A DNA stretch of 55,476 nucleotides from Chloroflexota bacterium (GTDB taxonomy: Bacteria; Chloroflexota; Anaerolineae; Anaerolineales; Villigracilaceae), in NCBI GenBank assembly GCA_013388855.1, contig JACAEM010000039.1, forward strand, positions 1 through 55,476, written 5' to 3'. Made by a program: the position numbers and the translations under genes. Each line of letters opens with the position of its first letter. Within the stretch, counting starts at the first letter, position 1. Positions 26,507-34,623 of the stretch are shown here, one piece after another. Under the pieces are notes generated by a model that saw only the letters and a list, made by a program, of their open reading frames with translations, searched no databases and had not been told where the DNA came from.

Positions 26507-28825
26507 ATGGAACAAGCGCCCGCCGCATCGAACATCAACACCCATCTCAAAACCCGATGGCTGTTTCCAGCGCGCCTCCTCTGGCTGATAGGCTCGCTCA
26601 TTGCCCTGGGGTTGTTCCTTGCAGGTCTGCCACTGCATGCGCGGGAAATCCACGAGTTGTATCGAGGCGACATCCAGGTATGGCTGACTCAAAATCAAAA
26701 TGGTGAGGTTCTCCTGTCGTTGCATGAGGGTTCTGCCGCGGCGCAGGCGGGCATTCTGGAGGGAGATATTTTACTGGCGGTGGATGGAGTGGAGATCACT
26801 TCAGCAGAGCAGGCGGAGGAACTGCTCACTGGCGAGATCGGCGCGCCGGTCACCGTCAGCGTGCGGACCGGCAATTTCCCGGCGCGGCAGGTCATAGTCA
26901 CGCGCGGAAGCTGGGCGGGGGGCATCCTCCTCGAGTACGGCTTATCCAGTCAATTTGCGGTCATCTTCACGCTGGCGAGTGAACTCCTGTTGGCTGTGCT
27001 GTGCGCCGGCATCGCAGTTGTGATCGTCCGCTATCGCTCCGATGACTGGATGGCGTTATTCTCCGCCCTCTTGATGACCGTGCTCCTGACCGGCTTATCC
27101 CTGCCCGTAGTGGCTCTTGCGAACAGCCTGTTCAGCGGGTCTTATCCTTACTGGATGGATGCCTGGATAACGTTCGCCTTTGGTTTGCTGATCCTCTTCT
27201 TTTACCTGTTCCCTGCGGGACGCTTCGCATCAAACCTGACCCTCGGCCTGGCTCTGGCGCTTGGACTTTGGCTGACGCTGGGGCTTTTTGAACGCTCACT
27301 GCTCATCTGGTATCTGCCGCGCTGGCTCTATATTTCGGCGGGATCGTTCTGGGTTGCCACCGGAGCAGTCGCCCTGATACATCGCTACCGACATTCTGAC
27401 TCGTTCCAGCGTCAGCAAATCCGCTGGATTGTGTGGGGCGCGAGCGCAAGCACGGCAGGGCTGATGCTTCAAGTCTTCCCCGGCATCTTCAATTTGAATG
27501 CCTCCGAGCGCGTATTCCATGATTTTGTGCTGTACCCGCTGGGGCAATTACTGAAAGCCTGTCTCCCGCTGTCCATCGCCTTTGCCATCCTGCGTTACCG
27601 TCTGTGGAACATCGAACTCATCCTCAATCGCGTGCTCGTGTATGGTTCCCTCTCCGTGCTGACGATGCTCGGATATCTGGGGGCGATCTTTGTGCTGCAC
27701 GTGTTGTTCACCGGGCTTTCCAACCCTGTGATCTCGTTCCTTGCGGCAGGGACTGTGGCGATCCTATTCGAGCCGCTACGACAACGCCTGCAACGCCTCG
27801 TCAACCGTTCGATGTACGGAGATCGCGACGATCCCTACGCCGTGCTTTCGCGGCTGGTGCGGACTCTGGAGAACACTCCCTCAACAAACGAAATGCTTCC
27901 CTTGATTGCCGAGACTATCGGTCATTCGCTCAAAGTGCCTCATGTGGCAATCTGGCTCGATGAGGATGGCGAGGAAAAACTGGCTGCCTCCTTCGGCGCG
28001 GATACAATGGATACAGTCTCATTTCCGCTGGCATATCAGGGCGAACGGATTGGCAGACTCGAGGTGGCGCATCGTGCGCCGAACGAACCATTCTCGGAGG
28101 CGGACTACCGCTTGATCGAAAATATCGCACAGCAGGCGGGGGCTGTTGCACAAACGGTTCGCCTGAATGCCGAATTGATCCGCTCGCGGGCTCAGATCGT
28201 CAACGAACGGGAAGACGAGCGTCTGCGCATCCGCCGCGACCTGCATGACGAACTGGGTCCCATGCTCGCCGCCCAGGGACTGAAACTATCGGCGGCGCGG
28301 CAGGTCATCCGCACCAAACCCGATAAAGCGGAGAGCCTCGTGGATGAGGTCATTCAACAAAGCCAGCAGACCGTTGCAGATGTCCGCCGGCTGGTGCATG
28401 GTCTGCGTCCACCAGTGCTGGACCAACTTGGCTTGGTGGACGCTATCCGCGACCTGGCGCGGAATCATAGCGGTAAACCGACTCTGGAAATTATTGCACC
28501 GCCAGGTGGGCTTCCGCAATTGCCTGCGGCGGTGGAGGTCAACGCCTATCGCATCCTGCTCGAAGCCTGGAACAACACAGTCAGGCATGCACGCGCAAGC
28601 CGCTGCTTCGTAAAATTTTGGGTTGAGCGGAATATGCTGGCCATTTCGATTCAAGATGATGGTGTTGGCGTGCCAAAGGAACACCGGACTGGCGTGGGAT
28701 TACGGTCCATGCGGGCGCGCGCGGAAGAGATCGGTGGAGCGCTCAGTATAGAAGAAGTCCAGCCACACGGGACCCGCATCACCGCCAGATTGCCATTATC
28801 TTCATTCAAAGGAAACAACCCATGA
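26507..28825 (+). CDS. PDZ-7TM-GAF sensor histidine kinase (NarL-partner type)
   Basis: 772 residues. Order: one TM helix (residues 22-45), an extracytoplasmic PDZ domain (about 50-140: LSLHEGSAAAQAGILEGDILLAVDGVEI), then seven or eight TM helices to about residue 435, a GAF domain (about 455-560: HVAIWLDEDGEEKLAASFG), the HisKA_3 box with phospho-accepting His580 (RRDLHDELGPML) and a HATPase domain with DDGVGV and GVGLRSMRARAEEIGG. The partner regulator overlaps its stop by four bases. PDZ domains on the sensory side of histidine kinases are unusual. It likely senses envelope proteins or peptides together with the PDZ lipoprotein upstream. Confidence 0.88.
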   Translation: MEQAPAASNINTHLKTRWLFPARLLWLIGSLIALGLFLAGLPLHAREIHELYRGDIQVWLTQNQNGEVLLSLHEGSAAAQAGILEGDILLAVDGVEITSAEQAEELLTGEIGAPVTVSVRTGNFPARQVIVTRGSWAGGILLEYGLSSQFAVIFTLASELLLAVLCAGIAVVIVRYRSDDWMALFSALLMTVLLTGLSLPVVALANSLFSGSYPYWMDAWITFAFGLLILFFYLFPAGRFASNLTLGLALALGLWLTLGLFERSLLIWYLPRWLYISAGSFWVATGAVALIHRYRHSDSFQRQQIRWIVWGASASTAGLMLQVFPGIFNLNASERVFHDFVLYPLGQLLKACLPLSIAFAILRYRLWNIELILNRVLVYGSLSVLTMLGYLGAIFVLHVLFTGLSNPVISFLAAGTVAILFEPLRQRLQRLVNRSMYGDRDDPYAVLSRLVRTLENTPSTNEMLPLIAETIGHSLKVPHVAIWLDEDGEEKLAASFGADTMDTVSFPLAYQGERIGRLEVAHRAPNEPFSEADYRLIENIAQQAGAVAQTVRLNAELIRSRAQIVNEREDERLRIRRDLHDELGPMLAAQGLKLSAARQVIRTKPDKAESLVDEVIQQSQQTVADVRRLVHGLRPPVLDQLGLVDAIRDLARNHSGKPTLEIIAPPGGLPQLPAAVEVNAYRILLEAWNNTVRHARASRCFVKFWVERNMLAISIQDDGVGVPKEHRTGVGLRSMRARAEEIGGALSIEEVQPHGTRITARLPLSSFKGNNP

Positions 28826-29472
28826 CGAACATCAGATTGATGATTGCCGATGACCACAAATTATTCCGCGAGGGCATCAAGGCTCTGCTTGCTGTCACAG
28901 ACGACATCGAGATCATTGGCGAGGCGGAAGATGGGGACTCCGTCCTACAACAAGCCCGGGAACTCGAACCGGATGTCATCCTGATGGACATTAACATGCC
29001 GGGCTTGAACGGCATCCGCGCGACCGAGCAAATCCTGGAGAAACAACCGCAGACGCGCATTATCATGCTCACCATGATTGAAGATGACGCCTCTATCTTC
29101 CATGCCATGCGGGCTGGCGCAAGAGGCTATCTATTGAAAGGTGCCGACCCGCAGGAAGTGTTGAGCGTCATCCGGGCTGTGGCGGAGGGGCAGGCGTTGT
29201 TCGGTCCGGCGATTGCCGCGCGGTTGATGAATTACTTCAAGGAGTTAAGCGCCAAACCCGCCGTATCCGGCACGCCCTTTCCCGAATTGACCGAGCGCGA
29301 ATTGGAGATCCTTCGCCTGATCTCGCAGGGACTCAACAATCAGGAAATTGCGCGGAAACTTTTTCTGAGCCCCAAGACGATTCGCAATCACATCACGAAT
29401 ATCTTCAGCAAACTACAGGTGGCAGATCGCGCCCAGGCAATCGTTCGCGCCCGGGAAGCGGGGTTGCATTAA
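28822..29472 (+). CDS. NarL/FixJ-family response regulator
   Basis: 216 residues. Receiver domain with phospho-acceptor Asp56 (DVILMDINMPG) and conserved Lys in LLKGADP; C-terminal LuxR-type helix-turn-helix (LTERELEILRLISQGLNNQEIA, SPKTIRNHITNIFSKL). Overlaps the kinase gene (ATGA), so it is the cognate partner. Targets unknown; the duplicated leaders upstream of the locus are candidates. Confidence 0.95.
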   Translation: MTNIRLMIADDHKLFREGIKALLAVTDDIEIIGEAEDGDSVLQQARELEPDVILMDINMPGLNGIRATEQILEKQPQTRIIMLTMIEDDASIFHAMRAGARGYLLKGADPQEVLSVIRAVAEGQALFGPAIAARLMNYFKELSAKPAVSGTPFPELTERELEILRLISQGLNNQEIARKLFLSPKTIRNHITNIFSKLQVADRAQAIVRAREAGLH

Positions 29473-29513
29473 CAATTCTCTACGCTATAAACGCAGTCGT
29501 ATTACCCCAGAGT

Positions 29514-29545
29514 GGTATATATCATGTATACGGGTATAAGTTTCG
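29514..29545 (+). repeat. Recurrent intergenic element, copy 4
   Basis: Lies 41 bp after the response-regulator stop. Invariant GGGTATAAGTTTCG preceded by GGTATATATCATGTATAC. The upstream TTACCCCAGAGT matches the extension more loosely than the other copies. Confidence 0.85.
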
Positions 29546-29720
29546 GCCCACATTGAATCACATTTAATATATACCACACCCTGCCCCCATAAATGGAGAT
29601 AGGGTGCCATGAACAGAATAAATCTCTCTATATAGTTGAATGATTGTGTACGGGAATGGAATTTCTCTCATAAACGATCATACCGCACTGCTCTATTTGG
29701 GAGTGCGTACTTAATGGAAA

Positions 29721-29773
29721 AATGCCTTGATAATCCACTCGCTATTGAGGGATCGTCAAGGCGTTATCTTTTT
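29721..29773 (+). terminator. Intrinsic terminator after element copy 4
   Basis: AATGCCTTGA pairs with TCAAGGCGTT across a 25-base partly structured loop, ending in TTATCTTTTT. Confidence 0.55.
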
Positions 29774-29916
29774 CATTAGAAGTTGCTCGCTACAACCGAA
29801 CTACAATTTCACCACCATTCGGAAAATAGGGTGATATATCTTGACAGGTTGATTTTTGTTTAGATCTGGATTTCGATAACAGCGATGAAGTTGACCTTTC
29901 CAATCTTGGAAAAGAT

Positions 29917-30234
29917 CTAACAGACCTTTTTCGTACATCCCTTGGATATGCCGCAGCGGAGATTAATGAGCGCGGCGGCTAGCTCACGGGGGTTGGCGGA
30001 ACCCGCCTCCAGCGTGGATTCAAGCGTCGAAACGGAATCTGGTTCAACGGTCCGAAGAGAAGTGGCGATGTAGGCAAAGAAACGGGCTAAGTCGTTGTCG
30101 TCTTCATCCAGCGAATACCAGGCATCTCGTTCGTTGCGTTCTGCCACCCTTGCCGCCAGTATGGTGAGTCTTGATATGGGTGGTCGCCCTACCCGACCAT
30201 CACTGTAACATGAACGGGGTTTGCCTCTTGACAA
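29917..30234 (-). pseudogene. Remnant of a MalT-like regulator gene
   Basis: The reading frame gives RLTILAARVAERNERDAWYS, then LDEDDNDLARFFAYIATSLR. This matches the region after Walker A in MalT-type proteins (compare WLSLEDGDNDLVKFWAYFIA in the intact gene at 20421). The Walker A loop itself is deleted and nothing recognisable continues on either side, so only about 80 codons survive. The rest of the 29546-30227 gap shows no gene. Confidence 0.65.
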
Positions 30235-30287
30235 AGACCTTTCGGTCTTGTAAACTTATGTTACCGGTCACGTGACCGGTAACATAA
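30228..30287 (+). promoter_or_regulatory. Promoter with 32-bp perfect palindromic operator for the first LacI operon
   Basis: TTGACA (30228-30233), 17-bp spacer, TAAACT (30251-30256), then an exact palindrome 30256-30287 with arm TTATGTTACCGGTCAC and its mirror. Placed over the expected transcription start and 16 bp before the LacI gene, it fits autorepression. A second small dyad, AAGACC/GGTCTT (30234-30249), fills the spacer. Confidence 0.8.
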
Positions 30288-30302
30288 TCCTCTTCTACCT
30301 TT

Positions 30303-31316
30303 ATGCATCCCTCCCGTCCGACGATACGCGATGTGGCTCGACAAGCTGGTGTATCTCACCAAACTGTTTCGCGCGTGATCAACGGACGGGATGATGTTTT
30401 ACCCGAGACGCGTGCACTGGTGGAGACCGCCATTCAAGAACTGGGATATCGCCCCAGTGCCATTGCCCGCTCGATGGCCCGCGGACAGACCCACACTCTG
30501 GCTTGCATCTCCCCCAATCTGACCGATTACACCTTTGCCAGCGTCATCGAAGGTGCGGAAACCGAAGCCCGACAACACGGGTATTTTTTGTTGTCCTCCT
30601 CCGCCACCGACCCGGAGGCGTTCCGCGAATTGGTGGATGAACTGGTTGGTCACCGCCGTGTGGATGGGTTAATCATCATCAATCCTTATTCAGACAGACG
30701 TTTTGAGTATATTCCACAAAACTTCCCGGTGGTATTCGTGGGTGCGCGCTCGCATGGTGAACCGATCTCATCAGTCTGCCTCGATGATGAGAATGTGGCG
30801 TACGAAGCGACCCGTCATCTAATCTCGCTCGGACATACAAGCATCGCCATGGTGACCGGTCCGATGGAGGAGGATTGTTCACAGGATCGCGCCGAAGGGT
30901 ATCGCCGCGCCTTGCAGGAGGCAGGTATCGAAGTGGACGAGACCATGATCATCGAAGGCGATTGGTCCGCTACTTCGGGGCAGGATGCGTTGCTTTCGTT
31001 CGTGGAATTGGGCCGCGTGCCGACCGCCATCTTCGCCCAGAATGACCGCATGGCGATGGGTGTCCTGCGCGCTGCGCGGGATGTGAACCTGGTTGTCCCC
31101 TCGAAACTGGCGGTCATCGGCGTGGACGATATGCCACTGTCATCCTACTTCGACCCGCCTCTGACTACCATGCGGCAGGATATGCCCCGCATCGGTCAGG
31201 ATGCCACCCGCATCCTGCTGGATATCATCCAGGGGAAAAACAATACGGTTCGCGAAGTGAAATTATCTGCGCAGTTGGTCATAAGACAATCCACATCACA
31301 TAAAGGAGGTGATTAA
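30303..31316 (+). CDS. LacI-family transcriptional repressor (first sugar operon)
   Basis: 337 residues. N-terminal LacI helix-turn-helix (TIRDVARQAGVSHQTVSRVING) with hinge (IARSMARG), then the periplasmic-binding-like effector domain, including GVDDMPLSSYFDPPLTT. Ends with an AAAGGAGGTGATTA site just upstream of the next gene's region. Probably autoregulated through the palindrome at 30256 and controls the following importer genes. The effector sugar cannot be read from sequence. Confidence 0.93.
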   Translation: MHPSRPTIRDVARQAGVSHQTVSRVINGRDDVLPETRALVETAIQELGYRPSAIARSMARGQTHTLACISPNLTDYTFASVIEGAETEARQHGYFLLSSSATDPEAFRELVDELVGHRRVDGLIIINPYSDRRFEYIPQNFPVVFVGARSHGEPISSVCLDDENVAYEATRHLISLGHTSIAMVTGPMEEDCSQDRAEGYRRALQEAGIEVDETMIIEGDWSATSGQDALLSFVELGRVPTAIFAQNDRMAMGVLRAARDVNLVVPSKLAVIGVDDMPLSSYFDPPLTTMRQDMPRIGQDATRILLDIIQGKNNTVREVKLSAQLVIRQSTSHKGGD

Positions 31317-31394
31317 CCGATCAGAACAATACAGTAAAAGCAATCCGCCCTCAAAATGTATAACCGCTTTCTAATCATTCAAGGAGAAGAATAA

Positions 31395-32795
31395 ATGAAG
31401 AAGAGTTTTGTTTTCAAGATGCTGAGCTTGTTCGTAATAGCATCTTTTGCTTTGGCGGCCTGTGGCAGCCCGGCCGCCACGGAAGCGCCTGCTGAAACCG
31501 AAGCGCCAGCGATGACGGAAGCCCCAGCGGTCACTGAAGCTCCCGCCACCGAGGCACCGAGCGCTGAAGAAGTTACCTTGCGTTGGCGCACACGCCCGGA
31601 CAATCAGGAAGAGATTGACGTCTACAGCCAGATCAGCACCGAACTCGATGCCCAACTCGATGGTATCACATTAACCTATGAACCGGGCGGTACAGAAGGA
31701 GCCAACTATCAGGATCAACTTCGCTCTGAAGTAGCGGCCGGCACCGCACCGGATGTATTCTGGATCCCTGGCACCGATGTGGCGGACTTCGCCACCCGCG
31801 GCTTGATCCTCAACATCTCGGATCTTGCCGCACAGACCGAGGGCTTCAATGTAAGCGATTTCTATCCCGGCCCGATGTATCACCTTACCTATAATCCTGA
31901 AACCGATGCCTCTGGCGCAGACTCTGGCGCGTTGTGGGGATTGCCACGCGATGTGTCCACGTTCGCTCTCTACCTGAACCTGGATCTAATTGCCGAAGCT
32001 GGTGCGCCCGATCCGCGTGAACTGGCCGCCAAAGGTGAATGGGATTGGGACGCCTTCCTCGATGTGGCACAGAAGACTCGCGCCCTCGGTTCTGATATCT
32101 ACGGTTACGGCGCCTCCGCCTGGTGGGGCCCCTACGGCGTGTGGCTGAACGCCTCCGGCGGTGGTTTCTTCACTGCCGATCGCAAAGCCTGCGCGCTCAA
32201 CACCCCCGAGTCCCTTGCCGGTCTTGATTTCCAGCGCTCGCTGTATCAGGATTACGATGTTGCCACTCCCTACGGCGAAGATCCCGAGCCGCCGTTTCGC
32301 GCGGGCAAGGTCGCCATGTTCCAGAATGGTCGTTGGGCAACGCCCGGCGTCCGCACTGTGGATTTCAACTGGGATGTGGTGGAACTGCCGAACGGTCCAA
32401 AGGGCACGCCCGGTAACTGGTTGTTCTGGGGCGCGTATGTGATCAATGCCAAGACTGCTCATCCCGAAGAGGCGTGGAAGCTCGTCCAGGCGCTAACCAC
32501 TGCTGAAACACAAGGCAAGGTTGCCGCTCTCGGTGCCAATATTCCGAGCCGCGTAAGCCAGGAAGCACTCGATGCCTTCCTCACCTTCACCCCACCTGCC
32601 AACAACCAGGCATTTCTCAATGGCATCGCCGATGCTGCCGCCCCGACTGCGGAAGGTCCATTGTGGGCTGGCTCCTGGCCCGAATTTGACAAGATCATGG
32701 GGCCCGCCATCCAAGGTGTGTTGACCGGTGCAACGTCGGTGGAAGATTTTGGTGCAACGATCTGCGACGAAGCTAACAAGGTCTTCAATCAGTAA
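31395..32795 (+). CDS. Sugar ABC transporter substrate-binding lipoprotein
   Basis: 466 residues. Signal peptide with lipobox FALAAC; then a linker of repeated TEAPA units (residues 26-55), then a CUT1-type extracellular binding protein fold (LRWRTRPDNQEEIDVYSQI; VAAGTAPDVFWIPGTD; LWGLPRDVSTFALYLN). Start preceded by AAGGAGAAG. Captures the sugar outside the membrane for the permeases downstream. A stem-loop at 32810 follows it. Confidence 0.92.
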   Translation: MKKSFVFKMLSLFVIASFALAACGSPAATEAPAETEAPAMTEAPAVTEAPATEAPSAEEVTLRWRTRPDNQEEIDVYSQISTELDAQLDGITLTYEPGGTEGANYQDQLRSEVAAGTAPDVFWIPGTDVADFATRGLILNISDLAAQTEGFNVSDFYPGPMYHLTYNPETDASGADSGALWGLPRDVSTFALYLNLDLIAEAGAPDPRELAAKGEWDWDAFLDVAQKTRALGSDIYGYGASAWWGPYGVWLNASGGGFFTADRKACALNTPESLAGLDFQRSLYQDYDVATPYGEDPEPPFRAGKVAMFQNGRWATPGVRTVDFNWDVVELPNGPKGTPGNWLFWGAYVINAKTAHPEEAWKLVQALTTAETQGKVAALGANIPSRVSQEALDAFLTFTPPANNQAFLNGIADAAAPTAEGPLWAGSWPEFDKIMGPAIQGVLTGATSVEDFGATICDEANKVFNQ

Positions 32796-32809
32796 ACCGC
32801 TTTGAAACA

Positions 32810-32833
32810 AGGGGCAGGCAATTACCTGCCCCT
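32810..32833 (+). other. Stem-loop between binding protein and permease genes
   Basis: AGGGGCAGG pairs with CCTGCCCCT over a six-base loop without a T-run. Probably an mRNA-stability or partial-termination element that raises binding-protein levels relative to the permeases. Confidence 0.6.
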
Positions 32834-32939
32834 CTCTGAATCAACTCACAAGTAGATCCCCAAATTACAAAACCTCTTTGCGATTTCGCGATCTTTTTGT
32901 GGAAGTCTTCCCAAACTCGAAGGCCCAAGGAGATGAGCC

Positions 32940-34613
32940 ATGAGCAAGGTTGCACTGTCAGACGCCCGCACAAACCAGATCCTGCGCCTGCACATTATCT
33001 GGCGCGTGGTGTTTGCATTGCTTGCAACAGCAGGCACATTGACACCCTGGATCGGCTGGGTGACCTTTGCCTCGAACTGGCAGAAGATCTTGGTTACCGC
33101 CATTCTGCTGGTCGCGGCACTCGCCAGCCTGTTCGGCGCCCGGCAATTGACCCGCCGCAGTCATGCGGGACGGATGATCGCCCTGACCCTGGACTATCTG
33201 GCGTTTGTGGCTTGTGCGGTGATCGTCCTCAATACGGGTCAGGTCTTTATCGGCATCGATGCGTTGGGCGAGACCTTTGGTCGCGGGGTACCTTATCTGG
33301 GTATCGCTGTGGCGGGTTATTTTCTTGGCGCAATCGAAGAGTACTACCCAAAACGCAATCTCTCACCCACCAACAGCCTGAAAGCTGTCAGCCGCTGGGT
33401 CATTCTAGGCGGCTTCGTGTTGTTCCTGTGGCAGATTGACGCGGTCAACGGGCTCTTGTATTTTTTGAGTAAACTTGCTCAACCAAAAGGGTTGGTTGCA
33501 GTGGCTGGAGTCTTGGTTTTTGGATTTTCCCTCTGGTCCATGATGCGCCCCGAGCTTGCCCAGGCGCTGAACGCTAAGACCAATCACGAACAGATCATCA
33601 ACGGCTGGCTCTTCCTATCTCCCAACCTGCTGGGCTTTTTGATTTTCTTTGCCGGGCCTCTCATCCTTTCGTTCTATTTCTCCTTCACCGATTCGGATGC
33701 CTTCAACCCGCCGAACTGGGTTGGCTTTGATAATTATGCCCGAATCCTGAATGTTCGGTTTGCCTGGTTATCCTCTCCCGACCAATTGGCACGCGAGGTC
33801 GTCGATATCAAGATTTATGACGAGGTGGGACGCTTCAAGTTTGGCAACGGCGGATTGCTCTTCGCCGCCGCCGACAAGTTCTTCTGGCTTGCGCTGCGCA
33901 ACACCCTGACCTTTGCGCTGTTTGCTGTGCCCCTGAGCGTGATCCCTGCCCTGCTCCTCTCCAATGTACTCAACAGCAAATTGCCTGGCATGAAATTTTT
34001 CCGGGCGGTGTATTTCATGCCGAGCATTGCCGCCGTGGTGGGCATTTCGCTCGTCTGGCAATGGCTCTACAACGCTACCATCGGCTACATTAACTATTTC
34101 ATCACGGTTGGCATCGAGTTCTGGAACACCCTGTTCAATGTTGCCATCGTCGATCCCAAGATCCAATGGGTCTCTGACGAAAATACTGCCCTTTTTGCCG
34201 TAATTATCATTGCCGCTTGGCAGAGCATGGGCTTCAATACCGTGTTGTTCCTGGCGGGTCTACAGAACATCCCCGGCGAATTGTACGAAGCCGCCACAGT
34301 GGATGGAGCCGGTCCCTGGGCGAAGTTTTGGGGTATTACCCTGCCCATGCTCGCACCGACCACGTTCTACGTAGTCTCCACCACCACCATTCAAGCCATG
34401 CAGGTCTTCGAACAGGTCTTCATCCTGATGAACCCGCCGGAGGGACCCAACAACTCCACGATCACGCTGGTCTTATATTTGTATCGCAGCGGTTTCCAGA
34501 ATTTCAAACAGGGCTATGCCTCCGCCATTGCGTGGGTGTTGTTCATCGTCATTTTCGGTCTGACCCTGGTTCAGTTCCAGCGCCAGCGCCGTTCCAGCAT
34601 TTATGAAGGGTAG
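32940..34613 (+). CDS. Sugar ABC transporter permease (MalF-type) with large N-terminal membrane extension
   Basis: 557 residues, nearly double the usual 290-310. Residues 1 to about 215 hold five or six extra hydrophobic helices (for example VVFALLATAGTLTPWIGWV and MIALTLDYLAFVACAVIVL) before the canonical permease domain starts at NGWLFLSPNLLGFLIFFAGP. The EAA loop is LYEAATVDGAGPWAKFWGIT. An additional soluble insert (REVVDIKIYDEVGRFKFG) sits before the third canonical helix. Works with the MalG-type partner at 34624. No ATPase gene accompanies the operon, so a shared one elsewhere is expected. TTG-free ATG start follows AAGGAGATGAGCC. Confidence 0.9.
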   Translation: MSKVALSDARTNQILRLHIIWRVVFALLATAGTLTPWIGWVTFASNWQKILVTAILLVAALASLFGARQLTRRSHAGRMIALTLDYLAFVACAVIVLNTGQVFIGIDALGETFGRGVPYLGIAVAGYFLGAIEEYYPKRNLSPTNSLKAVSRWVILGGFVLFLWQIDAVNGLLYFLSKLAQPKGLVAVAGVLVFGFSLWSMMRPELAQALNAKTNHEQIINGWLFLSPNLLGFLIFFAGPLILSFYFSFTDSDAFNPPNWVGFDNYARILNVRFAWLSSPDQLAREVVDIKIYDEVGRFKFGNGGLLFAAADKFFWLALRNTLTFALFAVPLSVIPALLLSNVLNSKLPGMKFFRAVYFMPSIAAVVGISLVWQWLYNATIGYINYFITVGIEFWNTLFNVAIVDPKIQWVSDENTALFAVIIIAAWQSMGFNTVLFLAGLQNIPGELYEAATVDGAGPWAKFWGITLPMLAPTTFYVVSTTTIQAMQVFEQVFILMNPPEGPNNSTITLVLYLYRSGFQNFKQGYASAIAWVLFIVIFGLTLVQFQRQRRSSIYEG

Positions 34614-34623
34614 GAGGCGAACC

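Noticed and set aside
7239-29545. The 32-nt element as a CRISPR repeat
   Set aside because: Copies are kilobases apart with no regular spacers.
7239-29545. The 32-nt element as the chromosomal dif site
   Set aside because: There are four copies, not one, and the arms do not match the usual dif consensus well; a dif-like module site remains only a hypothesis.
31470-31560. TEAPA repeats in the binding lipoprotein as an assembly problem or mobile repeat
   Set aside because: Low-complexity Thr/Glu/Ala/Pro linkers after the lipobox are common in this phylum's binding proteins.
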